A stretch of DNA of 64,000 bases from Streptococcus parapneumoniae (GTDB lineage: Bacteria; Bacillota; Bacilli; Lactobacillales; Streptococcaceae): positions 636,501 through 700,500 of the forward strand of contig NZ_AP026968.1 in assembly GCF_037076355.1 (NCBI RefSeq), in the 5' to 3' direction. The notes under the pieces are model-generated. The model did not search any database and was not told the DNA's origin. It saw only the letters and a list, made by a program, of their open reading frames with translations. A program made the position numbers and the translations under genes. Of the stretch, positions 53,675 to 63,709 are shown in pieces; position 1 is the stretch's first letter, and every line of letters starts with the position of its first letter.

Positions 53675-54055
53675 ATGGCAAAAACAATTCATACAGACAA
53701 AGCTCCAAAGGCTATCGGACCATATGTTCAAGGAAAAATCGTTGGCAACCTTTTGTTTGCTAGCGGTCAAGTTCCCCTATCTCCTGAAACTGGGGAAATC
53801 GTTGGAGAAACAATCCAAGAACAGACAGAACAAGTCTTGAAAAACATCGGTGCTATTTTGGCAGAGGCAGGAACAGACTTTGACCATGTTGTCAAAACAA
53901 CTTGCTTCTTGAGCGATATGAACGATTTTGTTCCTTTTAACGAGGTTTACCAAACGGCCTTTACAGAGGAATTTCCAGCTCGTTCAGCAGTAGAGGTAGC
54001 TCGTCTTCCTCGTGATGTAAAAGTCGAAATTGAAGTCATCGCAGAGATTGGATAA
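53675..54055 (+). CDS. ridA: RidA family (YjgF/YER057c/UK114) enamine/imine deaminase
   Basis: A 126-residue protein that hydrolyses reactive enamines and imines such as 2-aminoacrylate. The family signatures are GPYVQGKIVGNLLFASGQVP, EQTEQVLKNIGAIL, and the active-site Arg in FPARSAVEVARLPRDVKVEIEVIA near residues 102-107. It trims at normal length. It begins 10 bases after engB with GAGGAAAAGAAA before the ATG, and ends in a terminator. Confidence 0.93.
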   Translation: MAKTIHTDKAPKAIGPYVQGKIVGNLLFASGQVPLSPETGEIVGETIQEQTEQVLKNIGAILAEAGTDFDHVVKTTCFLSDMNDFVPFNEVYQTAFTEEFPARSAVEVARLPRDVKVEIEVIAEIG

Positions 54056-54062
54056 GCTAGTT

Positions 54063-54089
54063 GAAGTTTGGTGTTGCCAAACTTCTTTT
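54063..54089 (+). terminator. Terminator after ridA
   Basis: GAAGTTTGG-TGTTG-CCAAACTTC followed by TTTTG. Confidence 0.85.
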
Positions 54090-54106
54090 GATATAAGGAG
54101 AAAAAG

Positions 54107-54997
54107 ATGACAAAGAAACAACTTCACTTGGTGATTGTGACAGGAATGAGTGGTGCAGGGAAAACAGTTGCCATTCAGTCCTTCGAAGATTTGGGTTATT
54201 TTACTATTGATAATATGCCGCCAGCTCTCTTGCCTAAGTTTTTGCAGTTGGTGGAAACTAAGGAAGACGATCCCAAGTTGGCCTTGGTAGTGGATATGCG
54301 TAGCCGTTCTTTCTTCTCGGAGATTCAAACTGTTTTGGATGAGTTGGAAAACAAGGAAGAACTGGACTTTAAAATTCTCTTTTTGGACGCAGCAGATAAG
54401 GAATTGGTAGCCCGTTACAAGGAAACCAGAAGGAGTCACCCATTAGCTGCAGATGGACGGATTTTGGATGGAATCAAGCTGGAACGTGAACTCTTGGCAC
54501 CTTTGAAAAATATGAGCCAAAATGTGGTGGATACAACTGAACTCACTCCTCGTGAGCTACGTAAAACCATTGCAGAGCAGTTTTCAGATCAAGAACAAGC
54601 CCAGTCTTTCCGTATCGAAGTCATGTCTTTCGGCTTTAAATATGGAATCCCAATTGATGCAGACTTGGTTTTTGATGTGCGCTTTTTGCCAAATCCATAT
54701 TACCTTCCAGAGCTGAGAAACCAAACGGGTGTGGATGAACCTGTTTATGACTATGTCATGAATCATCCTGAGTCAGAAGATTTTTATCAGCATTTATTGG
54801 CCTTGATTGAGCCGATTTTGCCAAGTTACCAAAAGGAAGGGAAGTCTGTTTTGACCATTGCCATGGGTTGTACAGGTGGACAACACCGTAGTGTGGCCTT
54901 TGCTAAACGCTTGGCGCAGGACTTATCCAAGAATTGGCCTGTTAATGAAGGGCATCGCGACAAAGACCGGAGAAAGGAAACGGTAAACCGTTCATGA
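54107..54997 (+). CDS. rapZ: RNase adapter / nucleotide-binding protein RapZ (YvcJ)
   Basis: A 296-residue P-loop protein. Walker A is [12 protein letters not shown] (residues 11-22), DNMPPALLP follows, and the C-terminal domain has [24 protein letters not shown] and [11 protein letters not shown], which bind amino-sugar signals in E. coli RapZ. In Gram-positives YvcJ affects competence and envelope metabolism. It is the first of the rapZ-yvcK-whiA operon; its stop overlaps the yvcK start by four bases (ATGA). Confidence 0.95.
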   Translation: MTKKQLHLVIVTGMSGAGKTVAIQSFEDLGYFTIDNMPPALLPKFLQLVETKEDDPKLALVVDMRSRSFFSEIQTVLDELENKEELDFKILFLDAADKELVARYKETRRSHPLAADGRILDGIKLERELLAPLKNMSQNVVDTTELTPRELRKTIAEQFSDQEQAQSFRIEVMSFGFKYGIPIDADLVFDVRFLPNPYYLPELRNQTGVDEPVYDYVMNHPESEDFYQHLLALIEPILPSYQKEGKSVLTIAMGCTGGQHRSVAFAKRLAQDLSKNWPVNEGHRDKDRRKETVNRS

Positions 54998-55971
54998 GAA
55001 AACCAAAGATAACGGTGATTGGTGGAGGTACTGGGATCCCCGTCATTCTTAAAAGTCTGCGTGAAAAAGATGTGGAAATCGCTGCTATCGTAACGGTGGC
55101 GGATGATGGTGGTTCATCAGGTGAACTCCGAAAAAATATGCAGCAATTGACACCGCCAGGTGATCTTCGTAATGTCCTTGTGGCCATGTCGGATATGCCT
55201 AAGTTTTATGAGAAAGTCTTTCAGTATCGCTTTTCCGAGGATGCCGGAGCCTTTGCTGGCCATCCATTGGGCAATCTCATTATTGCAGGTCTGTCAGAGA
55301 TGCAGGGTTCGACCTATAATGCCATGCAGTTATTGAGCAAATTTTTCCATACAACTGGGAAGATTTATCCTTCCAGTGACCATCCTTTGACCTTGCATGC
55401 AGTCTTTCAGGATGGGACAGAAGTGGCTGGAGAGAGTCATATTGCAGACCATCCAGGCATGATTGACCATGTCTATGTGACCAATACCCTCAACGATGAT
55501 ACGCCTCTGGCCAGCCGTCGAGTAGTCCAGACCATTCTTGAAAGTGACATGATTGTCCTCGGACCTGGTTCTCTCTTTACCTCTATTTTGCCCAATATCG
55601 TGATTAAGGAAATCGGGCAGGCGCTTTTGGAAACCAAGGCAGAAATCGCCTATGTCTGCAATATTATGACCCAACGTGGGGAGACAGAACACTTTACAGA
55701 TAGTGATCACGTGGAAGTCTTGCATCGTCACCTTAGCCGACCTTTTATCGATACGGTCTTGGTGAATATCGAAAAAGTGCCTCAAGAATACATGAATTCC
55801 AATCGCTTTGATGAATACTTGGTCCAGGTGGAACATGATTTTGCTGGTCTTTGTAAGCAAGTTCCGCGCATGATTTCATCCAACTTCCTTCGTCTGGAAA
55901 ATGGCGGTGCCTTCCACGATGGAGATTTGATTGTGGATGAGTTGATGCGGATTATACAGGTGAGAAAATGA
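54994..55971 (+). CDS. yvcK: Gluconeogenesis/cell-shape factor YvcK (CofD-like)
   Basis: A 325-residue UDP-sugar-binding protein of the CofD-like family needed for correct peptidoglycan synthesis on some carbon sources. Its N-terminus [15 protein letters not shown] and [14 protein letters not shown] are the family signature, with [22 protein letters not shown] and [12 protein letters not shown] further on. It overlaps both neighbours by four bases, so the operon is tightly coupled. Confidence 0.95.
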   Translation: MRKPKITVIGGGTGIPVILKSLREKDVEIAAIVTVADDGGSSGELRKNMQQLTPPGDLRNVLVAMSDMPKFYEKVFQYRFSEDAGAFAGHPLGNLIIAGLSEMQGSTYNAMQLLSKFFHTTGKIYPSSDHPLTLHAVFQDGTEVAGESHIADHPGMIDHVYVTNTLNDDTPLASRRVVQTILESDMIVLGPGSLFTSILPNIVIKEIGQALLETKAEIAYVCNIMTQRGETEHFTDSDHVEVLHRHLSRPFIDTVLVNIEKVPQEYMNSNRFDEYLVQVEHDFAGLCKQVPRMISSNFLRLENGGAFHDGDLIVDELMRIIQVRK

Positions 55972-56879
55972 GTTTCACAGTAGCAGTAAAAGAAGAAATC
56001 CTAGGTCAACACCATCTGAGCCGGTATGAATTATCTGCCATTATCAAAATGTCTGGTAGCATCGGTCTCTCGACTTCGGGCTTGACTTTGTCAGTTGTGA
56101 CAGAAAATGCCAAACTGGCCCGTCACCTCTATGAGTCCTTTCTCCATTTCTATGAAATCAAATCGGAAATTCGTCACCACCAGAGGAGCAATCTTCGCAA
56201 GAATCGCGTCTATACCGTTTTTACAGATGAAAAGGTGCAGGATTTGTTAAGTGATTTGCACTTGGCAGACTCTTTCTTTGACCTGGAAACAGGTATTGAT
56301 GAGGCGATTTTATCGGATGAGGAAGCAGGTCGTGCTTATCTTTGTGGTGCTTTCTTGGCAAATGGAAGTATTCGTGACCCTGAATCAGGTAAGTACCAGT
56401 TGGAAATCAGTTCTGTTTATCTGGACCACGCGCAAGGGATTGCCTCACTTCTCCAGCAATTTTTACTGGATGCCAAGGTGCTTGAGCGCAAGAAGGGAGC
56501 TGTGACCTATCTCCAGCGTGCCGAAGACATTATGGACTTCTTGATAGTCATCGGAGCCATGCAGGCGCGTGATGATTTTGAGCGGGTTAAGATTTTGCGA
56601 GAAACCCGTAACGACCTCAATCGGGCCAATAATGCCGAGACAGCTAATATCGCTCGGACAGTTTCTGCCAGCATGAAGACTATCAATAATATCAGTAAAA
56701 TCAAAGATATCATGGGCTTAGAAAATCTGCCAGTGGATTTGCAGGAAGTAGCGCAGTTGCGTATTCAGCACCCAGACTACTCTATCCAGCAGTTAGCAGA
56801 TAGCCTCAGCACCCCTCTGACCAAAAGTGGTGTCAATCACAGACTCAGAAAGATAAACAAATTAGCTGATGAGTTATAA
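55968..56879 (+). CDS. whiA: Sporulation-type regulator WhiA
   Basis: A 303-residue DNA-binding protein. The N-terminal LAGLIDADG-like domain (residues 15-190: [29 protein letters not shown]) has lost nuclease function in this family, and the C-terminal HTH is about 215-300 ([27 protein letters not shown] region). WhiA influences division and chromosome segregation. The terminal residues KINKLADEL matter here because a second, diverged copy of this tail lies at 57320-57343. Confidence 0.95.
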   Translation: MSFTVAVKEEILGQHHLSRYELSAIIKMSGSIGLSTSGLTLSVVTENAKLARHLYESFLHFYEIKSEIRHHQRSNLRKNRVYTVFTDEKVQDLLSDLHLADSFFDLETGIDEAILSDEEAGRAYLCGAFLANGSIRDPESGKYQLEISSVYLDHAQGIASLLQQFLLDAKVLERKKGAVTYLQRAEDIMDFLIVIGAMQARDDFERVKILRETRNDLNRANNAETANIARTVSASMKTINNISKIKDIMGLENLPVDLQEVAQLRIQHPDYSIQQLADSLSTPLTKSGVNHRLRKINKLADEL

Positions 56880-56975
56880 AGATATAAAACAAGCCCTTGA
56901 ATTATCAGTATGATTGGTTGATTCCATTTTTCTAACAGCCTGATGTCGCTAGTTTACAAAATATTAACCTGTTTC

Positions 56976-57080
56976 TTGACAATTGAATAGAGCATGTGAG
57001 ATAATAAAGGGGAATTGAGAAGTTCTAGCATTTTAGTGCTAACAGAAATCCCCTCGGTACTGCAATACCGAGGGGATTTT
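56976..57080 (+). ncRNA. Antitoxin RNA (RNA II-like) of an Fst-type toxin-antitoxin locus
   Basis: Promoter TTGACA (56976-56981)-18-GATAAT (57000-57005) points to a transcript from about 57012 to the terminator at 57046-57080. Near its 5' end it carries GAGAAGTTCTAGCAT, which is exactly complementary to the first codons of the toxin mRNA made from the opposite strand. It converges on the toxin transcript and shares its terminator, the layout of the par/fst locus. The RNA ends are inferred. Confidence 0.7.
57046..57079. terminator. Shared convergent terminator of toxin and antitoxin RNAs
   Basis: AAATCCCCTCGGTA (57046-57059) and TACCGAGGGGATTT (57066-57079), a perfect 14-base stem with T/A tails on both sides. 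An outer pair TAGTGCTA (57034-57041) / TAGCACTA (57093-57100) extends it. Confidence 0.88.
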
Positions 57081-57110
57081 TTCTGGGTTAGATAGCACTA
57101 ACCATGAAGG

Positions 57111-57206
57111 TTACTTGTCGAAGTGATCGTCTAACCAACGAGTCACCAGCCATGAGATGATACTCTCGATGACTGCGATAAGTACTATTCTGAGAAGTTC
57201 TAGCAT
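57111..57206 (-). CDS. Fst-like type I toxin (31 residues)
   Basis: ATG at 57206 follows GGAGG with eight bases between and the frame runs 31 codons to TAA. The peptide has a membrane helix (LLRIVLIAVIESIISWLVT) and a charged C-terminus (RWLDDHFDK), the plan of the Fst/Ldr family of small pore-forming or membrane-disturbing toxins. A promoter with TGA-TATAAT (57251-57256, minus strand) lies upstream. Translation would be blocked by the antisense RNA described at 56976-57080. Too short for ordinary gene calling. Confidence 0.75.
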   Translation of the reverse strand: MLELLRIVLIAVIESIISWLVTRWLDDHFDK

Positions 57207-57319
57207 CTGTAATACCTCCTTTTCCAAGGCGTATTGTTAGTGCCGTCCCTATTATATCACATGTTTTATCAGTTTGATAGGCATTTTTATTTTTGTTAAA
57301 GAAGGGGGAAATATGAGCT

Positions 57320-57343
57320 AACAAGATAGCCGATGAACTATAA
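57320..57343 (+). pseudogene. Orphan copy of the whiA 3' end
   Basis: Reads NKIADEL and TAA, matching the last residues of WhiA (NKLADEL). It lies at the far side of the toxin-antitoxin cassette, directly before the reductase terminator, so it may be the ancestral end of whiA. Confidence 0.55.
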
Positions 57344-57371
57344 AACCACGAATCCTATGTTACTCGTGGTT
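57344..57371 (-). terminator. Terminator of the ferredoxin-NADP reductase gene
   Basis: AACCACGA (57344-57351) pairs with TCGTGGTT (57364-57371), with T/A-rich tails. Confidence 0.82.
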
Positions 57372-57376
57372 CTTTT

Positions 57377-58345
57377 TTATAAACTAGTAGAGTGTTTTGG
57401 TTGTACTTTTTGCTCTGGGTCGATGTAGTTGATAGCATTATTGACAGCAGTTGGAGCTTCTCCGAGACCTGTCGCAATCAAGTCAATTTTTCCGTCATAG
57501 TAGCAGCAGTCACCGATAGCATAGATACCTGCTTGGCTAGATTCTTGTTTGCTGTTGACAATAATCTTGTGACGATTGAGGTCCAGACCCCAGTTTTTAA
57601 GGTTACCGACAGAAGATTTGAAGCCATAGTTGACAAAGAGGTGGTCTAGGTCAATCGTTTCTGTTTCATCAGATTTAACTTTTGTGATTTCCAACTTGTC
57701 AAGCATTTTTCCATCTCCAAGGAGTTGGCTAGGAACGAATGGTGTCTTGATGGATACAGATGATTCTTGCAAGGCTTGAACACTGTGTTCCAAGGCACGG
57801 AAATTATCTCTGCGGTGAACAAGGGTGGTTGGTGCAATTTTTTCAAAAGCCAAAGCCCAATCCACTGCTGAGTCTCCCCCACCAAGAATCGTCACTTTTT
57901 TACCAGCGTATTGCTGGATGTTGGAAACGTGGTAATGGATATTTTCATAGCCCTCAACGCCTTCTAGTTCCAAAGGACGTGGCTTGAAGGCACCGCCCCC
58001 CATAGCGATGATAACAGTTTTTGATAGATGACTTCCTTTAGAAGTTGTGATGATAAAGCCTTCTTCTTGTTTTTCAATCTCAAGAACTGTTTCATTGAGA
58101 TGGATAGGGGTATCAAAGCTGTTTAGTTGTTCAATCAAGCGGTTGGTCAATTCTTCTCCAGTCAGGTTTGGGAAGCCTGGGACGTCTAGGATTTCCTTTT
58201 CAGGATAGAGAATAGCAGGTTGTCCACCTAGTTGGGGAAGGGAGTCGATGATTTGGACCTTGGCTTGGCGTAGATGGGCATAAAAGGATGCAAAAAGCCC
58301 GACAGGACCACCACCTACAATGGTAATATCATAGAGTTGAGACAT
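57377..58345 (-). CDS. Ferredoxin-NADP reductase, thioredoxin-reductase-like type
   Basis: A 322-residue flavoprotein of the TrxR-like FNR family (YumC-type). FAD motif: DITIVGGGPVGLFASFYA; NADPH motif: VTILGGGDSAVDWAL; second FAD motif: GIYAIGDCCYYDGKIDLIATG. The position of the TrxR redox CxxC is occupied by sequence without the Cys pair, which separates it from thioredoxin reductase. It may reduce the ferredoxin encoded at 28007-28219. AAGGAGAAAC precedes the ATG. Confidence 0.9.
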   Translation of the reverse strand: MSQLYDITIVGGGPVGLFASFYAHLRQAKVQIIDSLPQLGGQPAILYPEKEILDVPGFPNLTGEELTNRLIEQLNSFDTPIHLNETVLEIEKQEEGFIITTSKGSHLSKTVIIAMGGGAFKPRPLELEGVEGYENIHYHVSNIQQYAGKKVTILGGGDSAVDWALAFEKIAPTTLVHRRDNFRALEHSVQALQESSVSIKTPFVPSQLLGDGKMLDKLEITKVKSDETETIDLDHLFVNYGFKSSVGNLKNWGLDLNRHKIIVNSKQESSQAGIYAIGDCCYYDGKIDLIATGLGEAPTAVNNAINYIDPEQKVQPKHSTSL

Positions 58346-58479
58346 AGTTTCTCCTTTGTTTTTTCTAGTCAGTTTATTTTATCATATTTTTGCTCAATGT
58401 AAAATGAACTAGGATAGGGAAAAAATGCCAGAAAATGGTATAATAGGACGAAAGTGTTTTGATAGGGAGGATATCAGGG

Positions 58480-59337
58480 ATGAATTTTCAACAATTATCC
58501 AATCTGCAATATTGGACCAGTTTGTTTGCAAGTCCATGGACGATAGCTATCAATCTGATTGATATTTTGATTGTTGCTTATATTTTATACCATTTTACAA
58601 AAGCTATTGCAGGAACCAAGATTATGATTTTGGTACGTGGAGTTTTGGTGTTTATTTTAGCTCAAATCCTTGCAAATATGATTGGCTTGACTACGATTTC
58701 TTGGTTAATCAATCAAATTATTACTTATGGGGTTATTGCGGCGGTTGTTATCTTCTCTCCAGAGATTCGGACTGGTTTGGAACGTTTGGGAAGAGCGACA
58801 GATTTCTTTTCCAATGCCCCTATTAGTGCTGAGGAACAGATGATTCGTGCCTTTGTTAAGTCTGTTGAATACATGAGTCCTCGTAAAATCGGGGCCTTGG
58901 TTGCTATTCAGCGTGTACGTACCTTGCAGGAGTATATTTCGACAGGAATTCCCTTAGATGCTAAGATTTCTGCAGAACTTCTCATTAACATTTTTATTCC
59001 CAACACTCCCCTACATGATGGTGCGGTGATTATCAGAGAAGAACGTATCGCTGTGACGTCTGCCTATCTGCCTTTGACAGAAAGTACAGGAATTTCCAAG
59101 GAATTTGGGACCAGACACCGGGCGGCTATCGGTTTATCAGAAGTCTCAGATGCCTTGACTTTTGTCGTATCAGAGGAAACGGGAGGAATTTCGGTAACCT
59201 ATAATGGAAGCTTTAAGCACAACCTAACACTTGATGAATTTGAAACAGAATTACGTGAAATCTTACTTCCAAAAGAGGAAGCAGGTCTTAGTTTTAAAGA
59301 ACGATTGCTAGGAGGATGGAAACATGAGAAAAAATAG
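58480..59337 (+). CDS. cdaA: Diadenylate cyclase CdaA
   Basis: A 285-residue membrane enzyme making c-di-AMP from two ATP. Three N-terminal helices (about 15-95) precede the DAC domain, with the catalytic DGAVII and the GTRHRAAIGLSE motif. c-di-AMP controls potassium uptake, competence and beta-lactam tolerance in pneumococcus. GGGAGG lies nine bases before the ATG at 58480; the upstream in-frame ATG at 58459 has no such site. It overlaps cdaR by 14 bases. Confidence 0.96.
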   Translation: MNFQQLSNLQYWTSLFASPWTIAINLIDILIVAYILYHFTKAIAGTKIMILVRGVLVFILAQILANMIGLTTISWLINQIITYGVIAAVVIFSPEIRTGLERLGRATDFFSNAPISAEEQMIRAFVKSVEYMSPRKIGALVAIQRVRTLQEYISTGIPLDAKISAELLINIFIPNTPLHDGAVIIREERIAVTSAYLPLTESTGISKEFGTRHRAAIGLSEVSDALTFVVSEETGGISVTYNGSFKHNLTLDEFETELREILLPKEEAGLSFKERLLGGWKHEKK

Positions 59338-60103
59338 TTTATATATCATATCCTCACTCTTTTTTGCTTGTGTCTTATTTGTCTATGCTACGGCGACGAA
59401 TTTTCAAAACAGTACCAGTGCTAGGCAGGTAAAAACGGAAACCTATACGAATACAGTAACAAATGTCCCTATTGACATACGCTATAATAGTGATGAGTAT
59501 TTTATTAGCGGTTTTGCTTCAGAAGTATCAGTGGTCTTGACTGGTGCAAATCGCCTATCGCTAGCTAGTGAAATGCAAGAAAGCACACGTAAATTCAAGG
59601 TTACTGCTGACCTAACAGATGCCAGTGTTGGAACGATTGAAGTTCCTTTGAGCATTGAAGATTTACCCAATGGGCTGACCGCTGTGGCGACTCCGCAAAA
59701 AATTACAGTCAAGATTGGTAAGAAGGCTCAGAAGGATAAGGTGAAGGTTGTACCAGAGATTGACCCTAGTCAAATTGATAGTCGGGTACAGATTGAAAAT
59801 GTCACGGTGTCAGATGAAGAAGTGTCGATTACGAGTGACCAAGAGACATTGGATAGAATTGATAAGATTATCGCTGTCTTGCCAACTAGCGAACGCATAA
59901 CAGGTAATTACAGTGGTTCAGTACCTTTGCAGGCAATCGACCGCAATGGTGTTGTCTTACCGGCAGTTATCACTCCGTTTGATACAATAATGAAGGTGAC
60001 TACAAAACCAGTAGCATCAAGTTCAAGCACATCAAATTCAAGCACAAGCAGTTCATCGGAGACATCTTCGTCAACGAAAGCAACTAGTTCAAAAACGAAT
60101 TAA
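59324..60103 (+). CDS. cdaR: CdaA regulatory protein CdaR (YbbR-domain protein)
   Basis: A 259-residue extracytoplasmic protein with one N-terminal membrane helix (residues 5-22) and two or three YbbR repeats (about 35-215: VPIDIRYNSDEYFISGF, LPNGLTAVATPQKITVKIG, VPLQAIDRNGVVLPAVI). It ends in a low-complexity Ser/Thr tail of about 35 residues. It binds CdaA and modulates its activity. glmM follows 24 bases later, the conserved cdaA-cdaR-glmM order. Confidence 0.94.
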   Translation: MRKNSLYIISSLFFACVLFVYATATNFQNSTSARQVKTETYTNTVTNVPIDIRYNSDEYFISGFASEVSVVLTGANRLSLASEMQESTRKFKVTADLTDASVGTIEVPLSIEDLPNGLTAVATPQKITVKIGKKAQKDKVKVVPEIDPSQIDSRVQIENVTVSDEEVSITSDQETLDRIDKIIAVLPTSERITGNYSGSVPLQAIDRNGVVLPAVITPFDTIMKVTTKPVASSSSTSNSSTSSSSETSSSTKATSSKTN

Positions 60104-60127
60104 AAATAGAAAAAGGATTTTATAAAA

Positions 60128-61480
60128 ATGGGTAAATATTTTGGGACTGATGGAGTCCGTGGAGAAGCTAATGTAGAACTTACTCCGGAATTAGCCTTTA
60201 AACTAGGACGTTTTGGAGGCTATGTTCTGAGTCAACATGAAACGGAAGCACCAAAAGTCTTTGTGGGACGTGACACACGTATTTCCGGGGAAATGCTAGA
60301 ATCTGCCTTGGTGGCAGGTCTCCTCTCTGTAGGGATTCACGTATACAAATTAGGCGTTCTGGCAACACCAGCAGTAGCTTACTTGGTTAAAACTGAAGGA
60401 GCAAGTGCCGGTGTCATGATTTCTGCCAGCCACAACCCAGCCCTTGATAACGGAATCAAGTTCTTTGGTGGTGATGGCTTCAAACTAGATGACGAAAAAG
60501 AAGCAGAAATTGAAGCCTTGCTAGATGCTGCGGAAGACACTCTTCCTCGTCCAAGTGCAGAAGGCTTGGGAACCTTGGTAGATTACCCAGAAGGCTTGCG
60601 TAAGTATGAAGGCTACCTTGTTTCAACTGGAACTCCTCTTGATGGAATGAAGGTTGCCTTGGATACAGCTAATGGAGCAGCTTCTACCAGTGCCCGTCAG
60701 ATTTTTGCTGATCTTGGTGCTCAGTTGACGGTTATCGGAGAAACACCAGATGGTCTTAACATCAACCTTAATGTTGGTTCAACCCATCCAGAAGCCCTTC
60801 AAGAAGTGGTCAAAGAAAGCGGGTCAGCGATTGGTTTGGCCTTTGATGGAGACAGTGACCGCTTGATTGCTGTTGATGAGAATGGTGACATCGTTGATGG
60901 TGACAAGATTATGTACATCATCGGAAAATACCTTTCTGAAAAAGGGCAATTGGCTCAAAATACAATTGTGACAACTGTTATGTCTAACCTTGGTTTCCAC
61001 AAGGCCTTGGACCGTGAAGGCATTAACAAGTCAGTCACTGCAGTTGGCGATCGTTACGTTGTTGAAGAAATGAGAAAATCAGGCTACAACCTTGGTGGTG
61101 AACAGTCTGGTCACGTCATCTTGATGGACTACAATACAACAGGTGATGGTCAATTATCTGCTGTTCAATTGACTAAAATCATGAAGGAAACGGGTAAGAG
61201 CTTATCAGAGTTGGCAGCAGAAGTAACCATTTATCCACAAAAATTAGTCAATATCCGAGTGGAAAATGCCATGAAGGAAAAGGCTATGGAAGTGCCAGCT
61301 ATCAAGGCTATTATCGAGAAGATGGAAGAAGAAATGGCAGGGAATGGCCGTATCCTAGTACGCCCAAGTGGAACAGAGCCCCTCTTGCGTGTTATGGCAG
61401 AAGCTCCTACAACAGAAGAAGTGGACTACTATGTTGATACTATCGCAGATGTAGTTCGAGCTGAAATCGGGATTGACTAA
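60128..61480 (+). CDS. glmM: Phosphoglucosamine mutase
   Basis: A 450-residue mutase converting glucosamine-6-P to glucosamine-1-P for peptidoglycan. The catalytic Ser is in [17 protein letters not shown] near 101; metal binding is DGDSDR near 241; the sugar loop is GGEQSGH near 327 and the phosphate site [12 protein letters not shown] near 418. GlmM also binds and inhibits CdaA in other Firmicutes, which fits its place in the operon. Confidence 0.97.
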   Translation: MGKYFGTDGVRGEANVELTPELAFKLGRFGGYVLSQHETEAPKVFVGRDTRISGEMLESALVAGLLSVGIHVYKLGVLATPAVAYLVKTEGASAGVMISASHNPALDNGIKFFGGDGFKLDDEKEAEIEALLDAAEDTLPRPSAEGLGTLVDYPEGLRKYEGYLVSTGTPLDGMKVALDTANGAASTSARQIFADLGAQLTVIGETPDGLNINLNVGSTHPEALQEVVKESGSAIGLAFDGDSDRLIAVDENGDIVDGDKIMYIIGKYLSEKGQLAQNTIVTTVMSNLGFHKALDREGINKSVTAVGDRYVVEEMRKSGYNLGGEQSGHVILMDYNTTGDGQLSAVQLTKIMKETGKSLSELAAEVTIYPQKLVNIRVENAMKEKAMEVPAIKAIIEKMEEEMAGNGRILVRPSGTEPLLRVMAEAPTTEEVDYYVDTIADVVRAEIGID

Positions 61481-61553
61481 ATCCTAGAAAACTAGATGAA
61501 AATAAAAAAATATGGTACAATAGCTTATAATATTGTAGCCAAGGGAGAAAGAC

Positions 61554-61928
61554 ATGAATCTTAAACGTGAACAAGAATTTGTTAGTCAGTATCATTTTGA
61601 TGCGCGTAATTTTGAATGGGAAAATGAAAATGGAGCTCCTGAAACCAAGGTGGATGTGAATTTCCAATTGCTCCAACATGACCAAGAAAATCAAGTGACT
61701 TCCTTGATTGTCATCTTGACCTTTATGATTGTATTTGATAAGTTTGTCATCAGTGGAACCATTTCACAGGTAAATCATATCGATGGCCGTATTGTCAATG
61801 AACCAAGTGAATTGAGCCAAGAAGAAGTGGAAACTTTGGCTCGCCCAAGTTTGAACATGCTCAACCGTTTGACTTACGAAGTAACTGAAATTGCATTAGA
61901 CTTACCAGGAATCAATTTGGAGTTCTAA
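61554..61928 (+). CDS. DUF1149-family protein
   Basis: A 124-residue protein of the streptococcal DUF1149 family, related in fold to SecB-like chaperones (conserved core [46 protein letters not shown]). No membrane segment or catalytic motif. Its function is not known. AAGGGAGAAAGAC precedes the ATG. It ends one base before the degV-family gene and is probably co-transcribed with it. Confidence 0.87.
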   Translation: MNLKREQEFVSQYHFDARNFEWENENGAPETKVDVNFQLLQHDQENQVTSLIVILTFMIVFDKFVISGTISQVNHIDGRIVNEPSELSQEEVETLARPSLNMLNRLTYEVTEIALDLPGINLEF

Positions 61929-61929
61929 T

Positions 61930-62778
61930 ATGAAACTAGCTGTTATCACAGATTCTTCTGCCTATCTCAGTGCAGAGACCTTGCAAAGAGAAGATTTATT
62001 TGTCTTGGATATTCCTGTCAATATTGATGGTGAGGAGTATGTCGAAGGTATCAATCTGACTGCTGAGGAATTTTACCAAAAAATGGCTCAGGCTTCTGAA
62101 TTGCCTAAGACCAGTCAACCAAGTATTGCCAAGTTAGATGAGATTCTAACTTCGCTCAAAGAACAAGGTTATACCCATGCCTTGGGGCTTTTCCTATCTT
62201 CTGGAATTTCAGGTTTTTACCAAAATATTCAGTATATGATAGATGAATATGAGGGCTTAACCATTGCTTTTCCAGACACTTTGATTACAAGTGCTCCTCT
62301 GGGTATCATGGTTGAAAGCGTCTTTAATTGGCGTGACCAGGGCGATGATTTTGCCAGCATTCAGGATAAGCTAGCCATTCAAATCAGTCGTACGTCAGCT
62401 TTTATCATGGTAGATGATTTAGATCATTTGGTGAAAGGTGGGCGCCTTTCAAATGGGGCTGCCATTTTGGGCAATCTGCTAAGCATTAAGCCAATCCTTT
62501 ATTTCAACGACCAAGGTGTGATTGAAGTTTACGAAAAAGTTCGTACTGAAAAGAAAGCAACCAAACGCTTAATTGAAATTATCAAGGAAACAACGGCTTC
62601 AGGCCAATATCGGGTCATTGTCATTCATGGGAATGCTCCTGAAAAGGCTGAGGAATTGCGTCAACACTTGCTTGATTCTGGCTTGGGTTCGGATGTTTCA
62701 CTTGCTACATTTGGTAGTGTCATTGGAACTCACCTAGGAGCAGGAAGCATTGCTCTGGGTTATATTCCAGTGATTTAG
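61930..62778 (+). CDS. DegV-family fatty acid-binding protein
   Basis: A 282-residue fatty-acid-binding protein of the DegV (FakB) family, which presents fatty acids to the kinase FakA for incorporation. N-terminal [14 protein letters not shown] and the TSQPS motif ([14 protein letters not shown]) bind the carboxylate; [20 protein letters not shown] is the second signature. Pneumococcus has several FakB paralogues, and which fatty acid this one prefers is not evident. Confidence 0.9.
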   Translation: MKLAVITDSSAYLSAETLQREDLFVLDIPVNIDGEEYVEGINLTAEEFYQKMAQASELPKTSQPSIAKLDEILTSLKEQGYTHALGLFLSSGISGFYQNIQYMIDEYEGLTIAFPDTLITSAPLGIMVESVFNWRDQGDDFASIQDKLAIQISRTSAFIMVDDLDHLVKGGRLSNGAAILGNLLSIKPILYFNDQGVIEVYEKVRTEKKATKRLIEIIKETTASGQYRVIVIHGNAPEKAEELRQHLLDSGLGSDVSLATFGSVIGTHLGAGSIALGYIPVI

Positions 62779-62941
62779 TTGGCATTTTTAGACTAGTTAA
62801 GATGGCTTGTATCTTAGCAATTGAACACGGACTACCTGCCTCTTGAAAAAAGATGCCTGTCTTGCCTTTCGTGGAAAGTCAGCGCCATTCCCTATTTTTC
62901 ATGGGCAGCTAACGTCCTTTGTATCTTAGACAGGAGTAGAG
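62779..62941. other. Spacer before dapB
   Basis: 163 bases with no supported gene. TTGTATCTTAG occurs twice (about 62809 and 62918) and two short frames lack convincing ribosome binding sites. ACAGGAGTAGAG at the end serves dapB. Confidence 0.5.
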
Positions 62942-63709
62942 ATGAGTATTCGAGTAATTATTGCCGGTTTTAAGGGAAAGATGGGCCAAGCTGCTTGTCA
63001 GATGGTCTTGGCTGATCCAGACTTGGACTTGGTAGCAGTTTTGGATCCTTTTGAGTCTGAGTCAGAATGGCAGGGTATTCCTGTTTTCAAGGATAAGGCT
63101 GATTTAGCAGGCTTTGAAGCGGATGTCTGGGTAGACTTTACTACACCAGCCGTTGCCTATGAAAATACACGCTTTGCTCTTGAAAATGGCTTTGCTCCAG
63201 TAGTTGGAACAACAGGTTTCACAAGTGAAGAAATTGCAGAGCTAAAAGCATTTTCTCGTGAACAAAATTTGGGTGGTTTGATCGCTCCAAATTTTGCCTT
63301 GGGTGCTGTTTTACTCATGCAATTTGCAAGGCAGGCTGCTAAATATTTCCCAAATGTGGAGATTATTGAGCTCCATCATGACAAGAAAAAGGATGCTCCG
63401 AGTGGAACAGCTATTAAAACAGCTGAGTTGATGGCAGAAGTTCGAGAGTCTATTCAGCAAGGTGCGCCTGATGAGGAAGAATTGATTGCAGGTGCCCGTG
63501 GTGCTGACTTTGATGGTATGCGTATTCACTCAGTTCGTTTACCAGGCTTGGTAGCCCATCAGGAAGTCATCTTTGGCAATCAAGGAGAAGGATTGACCCT
63601 TCGTCATGACTCCTATGATCGCATCTCCTTCATGACAGGGGTGAATTTGGGAATTAAAGAAGTTGTCAAGCGTCATGAGCTTGTCTATGGATTAGAACAC
63701 TTATTATGA
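62942..63709 (+). CDS. dapB: 4-hydroxy-tetrahydrodipicolinate reductase
   Basis: A 255-residue enzyme of lysine and diaminopimelate synthesis. NAD(P)H site: [14 protein letters not shown]. Active site: [15 protein letters not shown] near 153-167 with catalytic His and Lys, and [10 protein letters not shown] earlier. Full length. Its stop overlaps the cca start as ATGA, so the two are coupled. Confidence 0.96.
   Translation: MSIRVIIAGFKGKMGQAACQMVLADPDLDLVAVLDPFESESEWQGIPVFKDKADLAGFEADVWVDFTTPAVAYENTRFALENGFAPVVGTTGFTSEEIAELKAFSREQNLGGLIAPNFALGAVLLMQFARQAAKYFPNVEIIELHHDKKKDAPSGTAIKTAELMAEVRESIQQGAPDEEELIAGARGADFDGMRIHSVRLPGLVAHQEVIFGNQGEGLTLRHDSYDRISFMTGVNLGIKEVVKRHELVYGLEHLL

Noticed and set aside
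57088..57324. 78-codon minus-strand frame over the toxin gene
   Set aside because: It overlaps the better supported 31-codon toxin frame, which has the ribosome binding site and promoter; the longer frame has neither.
62779..62941. Small genes between the DegV-family gene and dapB
   Set aside because: Two short frames (about 14 and 19 codons) have no proper ribosome binding site.
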